From: Eubacterium sp.
Lineage (GTDB): Bacteria > Bacillota > Clostridia > Lachnospirales > Lachnospiraceae
NCBI GenBank assembly: GCA_017445525.1
Contig: JAFSTZ010000116.1
Location: 1 to 6,843 of the forward strand
DNA: 6,843 nucleotides
Direction of reading: 5' to 3'
Below are positions 1 through 5,760 of the stretch, one piece after another. A model generated the notes under the pieces. It saw only the letters and a list, made by a program, of their open reading frames with translations, was not told the origin of the DNA and made no database searches. Positions within the stretch are counted from its first letter, which is position 1. Each line of letters opens with the position of its first letter. The position numbers were made by a program, and so were the translations under genes.

Positions 1-360
1 ATTACCGAAGTTCAGTTTTTCCGTATTGTAGTCCCAGCCCCAATAGCCACCGTTGACACGATCCAGTATAAAACCCGCAATATACTCAAGCACCCCACAG
101 ACCGCGCCGCTAACCAGGAACACGAGCCACGGTCTTTTCGTCAACTTACGGCAAGTAACATATATAAGCACACCACCCAGACAGTAGACGTCGATCCAAG
201 GCCCGAAACCTGTGCTTCTCAAGACAAACTTACCATCATAATTGTACATATAGAACAGAGTCTCATAAATCCAGCCAAAAATGCCCGCACAGACGATGAT
301 TCCCATGATCGTTACTACGTCAAATGTTTTGTCGTTTTCCTGCTTCATTTGAATCTTCAT
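1..360 (-). CDS. CmpB-like (PF06541-type) putative ABC transporter permease / membrane protein, 3' end outside window
   Basis: The reverse strand from 360 to 1 is open for 120 codons and leaves the window without a stop, so only the N-terminal part is seen. After a short polar start, residues about 15-37 form a first membrane segment (VVTIMGIIVCAGIFGWIYET). A short loop leads to GFGPWIDVYCLGG, then a second hydrophobic segment, a basic patch (CRKLTKRP), a third segment ending EYIAGFIL, and an aromatic GYWGWDY stretch. The Glu after the first helix, the G-P-W/Y-G-type turn and the EY..G....W.WDY block are what I recall of the CmpB-like 'putative ABC-transporter type IV' family. Its biochemical role is not firmly established. 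ATG at 360 is chosen because GAGG lies about 10 nt upstream. An in-frame ATG at 369 abuts that GAGG and is less likely; ATG at 348 is also possible. The gene diverges from the exporter operon and has its own strong promoter. Confidence 0.8.
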   Translation of the reverse strand, partial: MKIQMKQENDKTFDVVTIMGIIVCAGIFGWIYETLFYMYNYDGKFVLRSTGFGPWIDVYCLGGVLIYVTCRKLTKRPWLVFLVSGAVCGVLEYIAGFILDRVNGGYWGWDYNTEKLNFGN

Positions 361-459
361 ATACACCATACCTCAGGAAGTCCGTATTTTTCTTTACCCA
401 GAGCAATACTCTTCTTTCATAGCAGCGTCATTTACAGTTAAGTCTATATTAATGAACTT

Positions 460-488
460 ATGATACCACTGCTGCAAAAATCTGTCAA
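460..488 (-). promoter_or_regulatory. Leftward vegetative promoter of the CmpB-like gene
   Basis: Reading the minus strand, a perfect TTGACA (488-483) is followed after exactly 17 bp by TATCAT (465-460). TGG directly precedes the -10, giving an extended -10 element. Transcription would start near 453, leaving a 5' leader of about 93 nt before the ATG at 360. This is close to the sigma-70/SigA consensus. The sequence match is direct; promoter activity is inferred. Confidence 0.72.
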
Positions 489-500
489 ATACATACATCC

Positions 501-530
501 AAGGGTATGACAAAAGTCATACCTTTTTTT
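501..530 (+). terminator. Possible rho-independent terminator (same palindrome plus T tract)
   Basis: The 8-bp stem at 504-523 can be extended by a G-T and two A-T pairs, and it is followed by seven T (524-530) with a second T run at 535-541. This is the shape of an intrinsic terminator for rightward transcription. The stem is only moderately GC-rich, no plus-strand gene is visible upstream of it, and the T-tract asymmetry is its only support over the operator reading. It could stop antisense or stray transcripts before the operon promoter. Confidence 0.35.
504..523. promoter_or_regulatory. Perfect palindrome between divergent promoters, candidate response-regulator operator
   Basis: GGTATGAC-AAAA-GTCATACC is an exact 8-bp inverted repeat around a 4-bp AT spacer. 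It lies 15 bp upstream of the leftward -35 box and 21 bp upstream of the rightward -35 box. Its centre (513.5) is about 60 bp and 66 bp upstream of the two predicted start sites, positions where LuxR/NarL-type activators commonly bind. The ATGAC-N4-GTCAT core resembles sites I recall for regulators of ABC-exporter two-component systems in Bacillota. The obvious candidate binder is the regulator encoded at 5080-5730. The main alternative is a transcription terminator, because a T tract follows on the plus strand. Confidence 0.55.
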
Positions 531-544
531 GTGCCTTTTTTCAC

Positions 545-573
545 TTGTTGATGAATCCGAAAAAATGTATACT
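545..573 (+). promoter_or_regulatory. Rightward promoter of the exporter/two-component operon
   Basis: TTGTTG (545-550) is separated by 17 bp from TATACT (568-573). The -10 matches 5 of 6 consensus bases and the -35 only 3 of 6, the profile of a promoter that needs an activator. Start would be near 580, giving a leader of about 88 nt before the ATG at 669. The palindrome at 504-523 lies just upstream. No better hexamer pair was found between 524 and 668. Confidence 0.6.
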
Positions 574-580
574 TTCATCA
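549..580. repeat. Inverted TGATGAA...TTCATCA repeat flanking the -10 region, with a third copy downstream
   Basis: TGATGAA (549-555) and TTCATCA (574-580) are exact 7-bp inverted copies about 25 bp apart centre to centre. They bracket the spacer and -10 box of the rightward promoter. TTCATCA recurs at 640-646; there 15 of 18 bases match the stretch starting at 574 (640-657 against 574-591). They could be half-sites for a second regulator, or chance in AT-rich DNA. Confidence 0.3.
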
Positions 581-590
581 GGATAAGAAA

Positions 591-628
591 TCCGGGACTG
601 AAACTATACAGCTATATCGGTCAACGGA
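591..628 (+). promoter_or_regulatory. Potential hairpin in the operon leader
   Basis: In the predicted 5' leader, TCCG (591-594) and GACTG (596-600) can pair with CGGTC (618-622) and CGGA (625-628). This gives a 9-bp stem with one G-T pair, interrupted by a small internal loop, closing a 17-nt AU-rich loop. No U tract follows, so it is not a terminator. It ends about 30 nt before the ribosome binding site and could influence mRNA stability or translation. No known riboswitch class was recognised. Confidence 0.3.
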
Positions 629-668
629 CGAAACAAAAGTTCATCAAAAAAAGAAATGGAGTGGTGAG

Positions 669-1424
669 ATGGATACAATCTTAAAAACGATCGATCTGAC
701 AAAAAAGTACGACAACAGGCCTGTGGTTGACAACCTGAATATTGAGATCAAAAAAGGCGAGATATTCGGATTGCTGGGGCCAAACGGCGCTGGAAAAAGT
801 ACAACGATGAATATGATATGCAATATAGTAAAGCCTGATCTCGGCTCGGTAGAGTTTATGGGCAAGGATTTCAGAAAAAACAAAAAAGAGCTGAGCAGAC
901 ATCTTGGCTACATCCCACAGCATCTTGCTATACACGGCGATCTGAAGGCATGGGAAAATGTCGAGCTTTTCACCTCGCTGTACGGGATAAAGGGTGGTGA
1001 GCTTAAATCCCGTATCGATGAGTCGCTTGATTATGTCGGGCTCTCGGAGCGGAGAAATGATTATGCAAAAAAGTTTTCCGGCGGAATGAAACGCAGACTA
1101 AACATCGCCTGTGCCATAGGTCATCATCCTGATCTGCTGATATTTGACGAGCCAACCGTAGGTATCGATCCTCAGTCGAGAAACTTCATTCTCGAAAAGA
1201 TCAAGGAGTCAAACGCAAACGGAGCGACCGTCATATATACGAGTCATTACATGGAAGAGGTAGAGGCTATATGTACCCGGATCGCGATCATGGACAATGG
1301 CAAGATCATAGCAAGCGGAACGAGTGAGGAACTGAAAAAGCTTGTTGTGGATGATACGGAGTCGATCACACTGGAGGAGGTTTTCCTCACTCTGACCGGC
1401 AAGAAGCTGAGAGATGCGGTCTGA
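669..1424 (+). CDS. ABC transporter ATP-binding subunit of an LnrLMN-like exporter
   Basis: This 251-residue cytoplasmic ATPase powers the exporter formed with the next two gene products. All motifs are intact: A-loop aromatic Tyr14, Walker A GPNGAGKST (37-45), Q-loop Gln84, signature FSGGM (136-140), Walker B LLIFDEP (156-162), D-loop around Gly165-Asp167 and switch His193. The GPNGAGKSTT and EPTVGIDP context places it in the drug/polyene/Na+-type ABC-2 exporter group (LnrL, DrrA, NatA, BcrA relatives). The C-terminus ends soon after the short LEEVFLTLTG helix typical of this group, so it lacks the longer tail of some relatives such as B. subtilis LnrL. GGAG at 658-661, 7 nt before the ATG, fixes the start. 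It is first in a five-gene operon. Function as an ABC ATPase is certain; calling it LnrL-like rests on the neighbouring genes. Confidence 0.95.
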   Translation: MDTILKTIDLTKKYDNRPVVDNLNIEIKKGEIFGLLGPNGAGKSTTMNMICNIVKPDLGSVEFMGKDFRKNKKELSRHLGYIPQHLAIHGDLKAWENVELFTSLYGIKGGELKSRIDESLDYVGLSERRNDYAKKFSGGMKRRLNIACAIGHHPDLLIFDEPTVGIDPQSRNFILEKIKESNANGATVIYTSHYMEEVEAICTRIAIMDNGKIIASGTSEELKKLVVDDTESITLEEVFLTLTGKKLRDAV

Positions 1425-1438
1425 TCAGGAGGAAAAAA

Positions 1439-2626
1439 ATGATTCGATATTTGATTAAAAATAATATAAAAATAATGCTTAGAAATCCGGTAAACATCTT
1501 TCTGTTTGTACTCTGTCCGATCGTGATATCAGCCGTACTTATCAGCGCTTTTTCGTCACTTCTGGAGAGTTATGAGTGCGCAGACAACTACGATGTCGGA
1601 TACATGGTAACAGAGGGAAGTCCTTATGAAAACTACATAGATTCGATCAAAGAAATCGGTGAAAAAAACGGAGTAAAATTCATCGAGTACAGCGACGCAG
1701 ATATCACACGTGAGAAGGACGCGCTTGATGAAAATGAAGACGGAGACGCTCCGATCAGAAATATTATTGATAATAACAACCTCTGTGGTTTTGTTGAGAT
1801 CGGTGACTCTTCCTACAAGGTTTATAAAACCAATGAGAAAAAGTCCGAGGGTGCAAAGCTTGAGTACATGGTCTCGACTTTTTTCAATAATATGTTCCTG
1901 ATGAGTGCCGTCGGGCAGAACGCGCCGCCGGCAGCTGCAGGAAAAACAGAACCTGCAAAAGAGACACAGATAAATAAAGACAGCGATGATATCGAGCTTG
2001 TGATAGAAGCTGCCGATCATGCACCGGCTATCGATTCGACGGATTACTACGGCATAGTATTTATAGTATATATCAGTTGGTGCGCTATCGTGGGTGGAGC
2101 CGGGCTCTTTACAAATGAAAAGAAAAACTGTATAATAGAGAGGCTGCAGGTATCAAATCTGTCAATACTGCAGGTTTATCTGGCGAGATTTATTCCTATA
2201 GCTGCGGTGGTTATACTCGGATCAGGGATAGCGATGATCATATCAATCCTTGTGCTGGGGGTTCACTGGGGGAATTATGCCCTTTCAGCTCTTATAGTTT
2301 CGCTGATGGTTCTGGCGGCAACAGCCTTTGAGATGATGATCTACGAGGTTACAAACAGCATGCTTGCAACGATCATCATATCCTTCGCTATAGTTTGGAT
2401 CATGGGATTTATCGGAGGAACCTTTGAGACATATATGTTCTCATCGGCGCCGGAGACAGTTAAACTTATATCGCCTCTTTATCATGAAAACAGGGCGTTG
2501 ACTGAGCTTTCAAGTATGGGACATAGTGATTATGTTTTCAGTGCTGTCACTTATTCAGTTGCGCTTACTTTTTTCAGCTCGATCATTTCACTGATTGCAG
2601 GAAGGATAAGGAGGTTTGGCAGATGA
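1439..2626 (+). CDS. ABC-2 type permease, first subunit (LnrM-like)
   Basis: This 395-residue membrane protein is one half of the predicted exporter channel. A basic amphipathic N-terminus (MIRYLIKNNIKIMLRNP) precedes a first membrane helix at about 19-41. A large extracytoplasmic region (about 42-202) follows, then five more helices at about 203-223, 247-275, 279-299, 308-330 and 366-388. The protein ends in a basic tail (RIRRFGR). A cytoplasmic coupling segment (FTNEKK..IIERLQVSN, 224-240) lies between helices 2 and 3, as expected for ABC-2 permeases. The external domain ends with an Ala/Pro- and acid-rich stretch (about 160-200) that looks like a flexible linker. AGGAGG at 1427-1432, 6 nt from the ATG, is a very strong ribosome binding site. 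The gene starts 14 nt after the ATPase and its stop overlaps the next start by 4 nt. Substrate is not deducible; lipid-targeting antibiotics or peptides are the best guess from family and context. Confidence 0.88.
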   Translation: MIRYLIKNNIKIMLRNPVNIFLFVLCPIVISAVLISAFSSLLESYECADNYDVGYMVTEGSPYENYIDSIKEIGEKNGVKFIEYSDADITREKDALDENEDGDAPIRNIIDNNNLCGFVEIGDSSYKVYKTNEKKSEGAKLEYMVSTFFNNMFLMSAVGQNAPPAAAGKTEPAKETQINKDSDDIELVIEAADHAPAIDSTDYYGIVFIVYISWCAIVGGAGLFTNEKKNCIIERLQVSNLSILQVYLARFIPIAAVVILGSGIAMIISILVLGVHWGNYALSALIVSLMVLAATAFEMMIYEVTNSMLATIIISFAIVWIMGFIGGTFETYMFSSAPETVKLISPLYHENRALTELSSMGHSDYVFSAVTYSVALTFFSSIISLIAGRIRRFGR

Positions 2627-3879
2627 TGGGAACGATTATCAGATCAACGATGAGACTGCTTTTCAGGAACAAAGGTTTTTGGTTTTTTATCCTGATAACA
2701 CCGCTTCTTTCAACTTTAGTTCTCAGCACCCATACGAGTAGTCTCTCGACATATAAGTTAACGGATGATACAAAGATAATAGAGCTTGAGCAGGAATCGA
2801 AAAAGGTTGCTTATCACGGAGGCAAAGGGAAGTACGTAGTAAAGGTTTACGATGCATCAGAAAGTGATCTGTCTGAGTACATGCTCAACAAGATCACCCA
2901 GAGCGGTATCGTTCTTGTCTGCAGAGCAAAGACACCTCGGATGACAAAAGCAGAGGCAGACAGCAGGGTAAAGATCGACGGCTTTGAAGACAGGATGGGT
3001 TCTGTGATCTATCTTAGTAAAGACTTTGATGAGAAAATCCTGTCAGGCGATATCAAAAATGCTATCGTCGTATATGATCTCTCCGATGATGAGCGGGATG
3101 AGATCTTATCAAACGAGATCAAGCTTGCTTTCAGTCAGATACGTATGGCAGCGGCTCAGACATCAGGTGATATGGCAAGCATCCTGAGTTTGCTTAGCAA
3201 AATGGATGAGTCTGTACCATCAAAGACTGTTAAGACCATTTCCAAAAAGGATTCCGTCGATCTTACCCATGAACAGGAAGATCAAAAAGTTATGTTAGGA
3301 TATGCGTTTGCTTTTCTGACATTGGGATATGTTTTCGGTGGGATATTTATCGCACATACTGTTATCAGAGAACGACAGGATATGGTTCTGACCAGGCTGC
3401 GTCTGACCAATCTCAGTGACGCAAGGTATTTTTCCGGAAAGCTTATATCCGGTGGTATCGTATCCTTTATAATGACAGTGATCATGGGGGGCTGTACATT
3501 TATCCTTGACAGCGAAAGGTTCGGGATAAGCCGGCTGAGTTTTATAATCATGATATTCCTTTTGGGAATTATATTTTGTACGATAAGCCTTATGATCGGT
3601 ATACTGCTTGGAAATGCTATGAGTGCAAATATCGCAGCGTTTACTCTGTGGAGTATGTCATCTATGCTTGCGGGATTGTACTTCCCGCTGGATTCCACGA
3701 CCGATGCAGTCAAGACATTGTCATATATGATGCCGCAGAGATGGTTTATGAACGGAACAGAAAAGATGCTGGTCGGCGATAACAAAGTATTTTTGCTGTT
3801 GCTGGGAGTTACGGTATCATATCTGATCATAGCGCTTGGTATAGGAAGTATTGGGATAAAGTATAGGAATAATGAGTGA
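2623..3879 (+). CDS. ABC-2 type permease, second subunit (LnrN-like)
   Basis: This 418-residue protein has the same architecture as the preceding permease, so the two probably form a heterodimeric channel. It has a basic start (RLLFRNKGF), helix 1 at about 18-36 and a large external domain (about 37-222) rich in charged residues. Five helices follow at about 223-246, 269-292, 304-328, 331-354 and 388-412. The coupling segment IRERQDMVLTRLRLTN (248-263) parallels the one in the first permease. MMPQRWFMNG (369-378) before the last helix is a typical ABC-2 (NatB/ABC2_membrane_3-like) feature. The start ATG overlaps the upstream TGA as ATGA, indicating translational coupling. AAGGAGG at 2608-2614 sits 8 nt from ATG 2623 and 11 nt from the adjacent ATG 2626, favouring 2623. 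The 3' end overlaps the kinase gene by 8 nt. Confidence 0.88.
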   Translation: MMGTIIRSTMRLLFRNKGFWFFILITPLLSTLVLSTHTSSLSTYKLTDDTKIIELEQESKKVAYHGGKGKYVVKVYDASESDLSEYMLNKITQSGIVLVCRAKTPRMTKAEADSRVKIDGFEDRMGSVIYLSKDFDEKILSGDIKNAIVVYDLSDDERDEILSNEIKLAFSQIRMAAAQTSGDMASILSLLSKMDESVPSKTVKTISKKDSVDLTHEQEDQKVMLGYAFAFLTLGYVFGGIFIAHTVIRERQDMVLTRLRLTNLSDARYFSGKLISGGIVSFIMTVIMGGCTFILDSERFGISRLSFIIMIFLLGIIFCTISLMIGILLGNAMSANIAAFTLWSMSSMLAGLYFPLDSTTDAVKTLSYMMPQRWFMNGTEKMLVGDNKVFLLLLGVTVSYLIIALGIGSIGIKYRNNE

Positions 3880-5008
3880 GAGATTCAGAGAGAATTATTT
3901 CATTATAATTCGAGTAATAATACTGTTGATCCTCAGCGTTTACGGACTGCTGAGTTCACCGGACAAGATGGGAGTATCGGTAGAGATGCTCCTGCTTGTT
4001 TCGTTTTATATTGGCGTGATGACTTTCAGAGAGCTCACTAAAAATAATAAAAAAATACTCCTTACCATAACCGGAATTATACTGTATTTTTTGATACTAT
4101 ATTTGGGTGGAATGTCATTTTTCATGCTTGGCTTTTTTACGGTATATGAAACCATGTCGCTTTTTCCGGAGATTGATTTTAAATGGTATTTTTTGCCTAT
4201 CATCGGGGTGTTGATAGATATCGGGACAGGTTTTATCCCTCAGATGGTTGTTGTTCTCATGATGGCTGTTCTCTACATCCAGAATAACTACGTGATCGCC
4301 GGATACAAAAAGCGAATGAAAGAGGATGTGCTGATCGAGCAGGAACTGAAAAAAGATATGGTGCGTCAGGAGGATGAGACAAAAAACGAGATCAAGAAAA
4401 ATATGCTCGCCGCCGAAAACAAAGTATTGGAAGAGAGAGCAGCCTTATCCCAAACACTGCATGACAAGCTTGGACATAATATAAACGGTTCTATCTATCA
4501 GCTTGAGGGCGTCAAGCTCCTGATGGAAAACGATCCCGAAAAGTCCAAAGTCATGGTACAGGCTGTGATCGATCAGCTTCGGACCGGCATGGACGAGATA
4601 CGAGCGATCCTCAGAAAAGAGCGACCTGAGAAAAAAGAATTGGCACTTCTGCAATTATATAAACTTTGTGAGGATTGTATCGACAAGGGTGTGGATACTG
4701 AGTTTGACACGGAGGGAGAGACTGCGAAAATAAGTGACAGGCTGTGGGAACTCATACTTGATAACGCATTTGAAGCAGTGTCAAACTCGATGAAATACGC
4801 CAAATGCAAGCACATAAAAATATCCATAGTAGTTATGAACCGGATGCTGCGATGTAGCATAACAGATGACGGAGTCGGATGCACCGAGATACATGATGGC
4901 ATGGGGATCTCCGGGATGCGAAGCAGAGTGAGATCGGCCGGGGGGACACTTAGCTTTGAAACTGAAGCGGGCTTTACGGTAACGATGCTGCTGCCGCTTG
5001 AGGAGTAA
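3872..5008 (+). CDS. Sensor histidine kinase, HisKA_3/DesK-LnrJ type
   Basis: This 378-residue membrane kinase is predicted to phosphorylate the regulator encoded downstream. The first 143 residues are mostly hydrophobic and hold about five or six helices (near 8-28, 36-53, 62-80, 82-98, 104-120, 121-143). The loops are short and there is no external sensor domain, so sensing is probably within the membrane. A long charged, coiled-coil-like helix (about 145-190) leads into the HisKA_3 dimerisation domain with phospho-acceptor His197 in LHDKLGH. The ATP-binding domain shows EAVSNSMKYA (N-box, probably Glu301 and Asn305), DDGVG (332-336) and GMGISGMRSRV (343-353). Thus it looks catalytically complete. 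The start overlaps the permease by 8 nt. Upstream there is only AGGA 3 nt from the ATG, so translation probably depends on coupling and the kinase may be made at low level. The DesK-like layout and exporter context suggest it monitors a membrane-active compound or bilayer state. Confidence 0.92.
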   Translation: MSERFRENYFIIIRVIILLILSVYGLLSSPDKMGVSVEMLLLVSFYIGVMTFRELTKNNKKILLTITGIILYFLILYLGGMSFFMLGFFTVYETMSLFPEIDFKWYFLPIIGVLIDIGTGFIPQMVVVLMMAVLYIQNNYVIAGYKKRMKEDVLIEQELKKDMVRQEDETKNEIKKNMLAAENKVLEERAALSQTLHDKLGHNINGSIYQLEGVKLLMENDPEKSKVMVQAVIDQLRTGMDEIRAILRKERPEKKELALLQLYKLCEDCIDKGVDTEFDTEGETAKISDRLWELILDNAFEAVSNSMKYAKCKHIKISIVVMNRMLRCSITDDGVGCTEIHDGMGISGMRSRVRSAGGTLSFETEAGFTVTMLLPLEE

Positions 5009-5010
5009 AA

Positions 5011-5067
5011 ATGTGCGTGCAGATATTTATAGTGGTTGATAGTTGGCTTAGTTTTGCAGATATATGA
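5011..5067 (+). CDS. Possible 18-codon small ORF between kinase and regulator genes
   Basis: ATG at 5011 opens an 18-codon frame (MCVQIFIVVDSWLSFADI) ending in TGA at 5065-5067. It is preceded by AGGAG (5001-5005, inside the last kinase codons) at 5 nt spacing, a better ribosome binding site than the kinase itself has. Its stop lies 12 nt before the regulator ATG. Translation could therefore feed ribosomes to the regulator or make a short hydrophobic peptide. The pattern of the peptide loosely resembles the first strand of a receiver domain, but this is too short to prove. A 9-bp direct repeat, TGCAGATAT, lies at 5018-5026 and 5055-5063. It may be a non-functional spacer. Confidence 0.3.
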   Translation: MCVQIFIVVDSWLSFADI

Positions 5068-5079
5068 GTGAGGAAAAGC

Positions 5080-5730
5080 ATGGAAAAGATCAAAGTGATC
5101 ATAGCAGACGACAGTGACTTTGTCCGTGACGGGATGAAGATAATACTCGATGTGGATGATGAGTTTGAGGTTATCGGCGTTGCCGCTTCCGGAAGGGAGG
5201 CTATCGAGATCGCCGAGAAAGATTCTCCGGACATTTTTCTGATGGACATACAGATGCCTGATATGGACGGGATTGAAGCGACGAAACTCATCGTGGAAAA
5301 AGGACTTGGAAAGGTACTTATCCTGACTACCTTTGATGATGATACTTTGGTCAAGCAGGCGCTCAAAAACGGAGCAAAAGGATATCTGATAAAAAATCAT
5401 ACACCGGAGCATCTCAAGCAAATGATCAAGTCCGTGTATTATGGGTCCGGTGTGATGGAAGAGCATATCATGAATACATTTGCTGAGGCAGATGATTCTC
5501 GCGTAGGAAATACAGATACCGGAGCCGAGGGGTTTGATGCCTCAGAGTTTTCGGCGAGAGAGCTTGAGATAATACAGGCTGTATCAGAAGGTCTTTCAAA
5601 CAAAGAAATAGCAGCGAAGTTTTTTATATCCGAAGGAACTGTGAAAAATCATATTTCAGAGATCCTGTCAAAGTCGGGATTGGCCCACAGAACAGCCCTT
5701 GCAGTGTATTATCTAACAGGAAAAAGATAA
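5080..5730 (+). CDS. Response regulator, NarL/LuxR family (LnrK/DesR-like)
   Basis: This 216-residue cytoplasmic transcription factor pairs with the kinase just upstream. The receiver domain (about 3-120) has the acidic pair Asp10-Asp11, phosphorylation site Asp56 in LMDIQMP, switch Thr83 in ILTTFDD and Lys105 in GYLIK. A linker of about 30 residues (127-156, acidic and Gly-rich) joins it to a C-terminal LuxR-type helix-turn-helix (157-216) with SARELEIIQAVSEGLSNKEIA and recognition helix EGTVKNHISEIL. ATG 5080 is chosen because GAGG at 5070-5073 is 6 nt upstream. A GTG at 5068 would add four residues but has no ribosome binding site. It is the last gene of the exporter operon, 71 nt after the kinase stop. 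When phosphorylated it probably activates the operon promoter, perhaps through the palindrome at 504-523, giving positive autoregulation. Confidence 0.94.
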   Translation: MEKIKVIIADDSDFVRDGMKIILDVDDEFEVIGVAASGREAIEIAEKDSPDIFLMDIQMPDMDGIEATKLIVEKGLGKVLILTTFDDDTLVKQALKNGAKGYLIKNHTPEHLKQMIKSVYYGSGVMEEHIMNTFAEADDSRVGNTDTGAEGFDASEFSARELEIIQAVSEGLSNKEIAAKFFISEGTVKNHISEILSKSGLAHRTALAVYYLTGKR

Positions 5731-5760
5731 CTAATATTTAAGAGAAATGAGGATTAACCT

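Noticed and set aside
394..420. Eight-codon leader ORF (MKEEYCSG) upstream of the CmpB-like gene on the minus strand
   Set aside because: No ribosome binding site precedes it and there is no attenuator-like structure beyond a small AGAG/CTCT dyad at 401-413.
1556..2020. Minus-strand open frame of 154 codons within the first permease
   Set aside because: It is antisense to the external domain of a confident gene and its Cys/Phe-rich translation looks like antisense noise.
3282..3830. Minus-strand open frame of 182 codons within the second permease
   Set aside because: It mirrors the membrane helices of the plus-strand permease and has no independent family resemblance.
5068..5079. GTG start for the response regulator adding four residues
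   Set aside because: No ribosome binding site precedes it, and its own GTGAGG sequence supplies the GAGG for the ATG at 5080.
4573..5466. Long minus-strand open frame (297 codons) opposite the kinase and regulator genes
   Set aside because: It lies antisense to two clearly recognised genes and its translation resembles no family I know. It is a shadow of their codon structure.
5680..5737. Possible promoter for the purine permease (TTGGCC or TTGCAG with TATTAT or TAATAT)
   Set aside because: The spacings are 21 and 27 bp, too far from the usual 16-18 bp, so no promoter is called.
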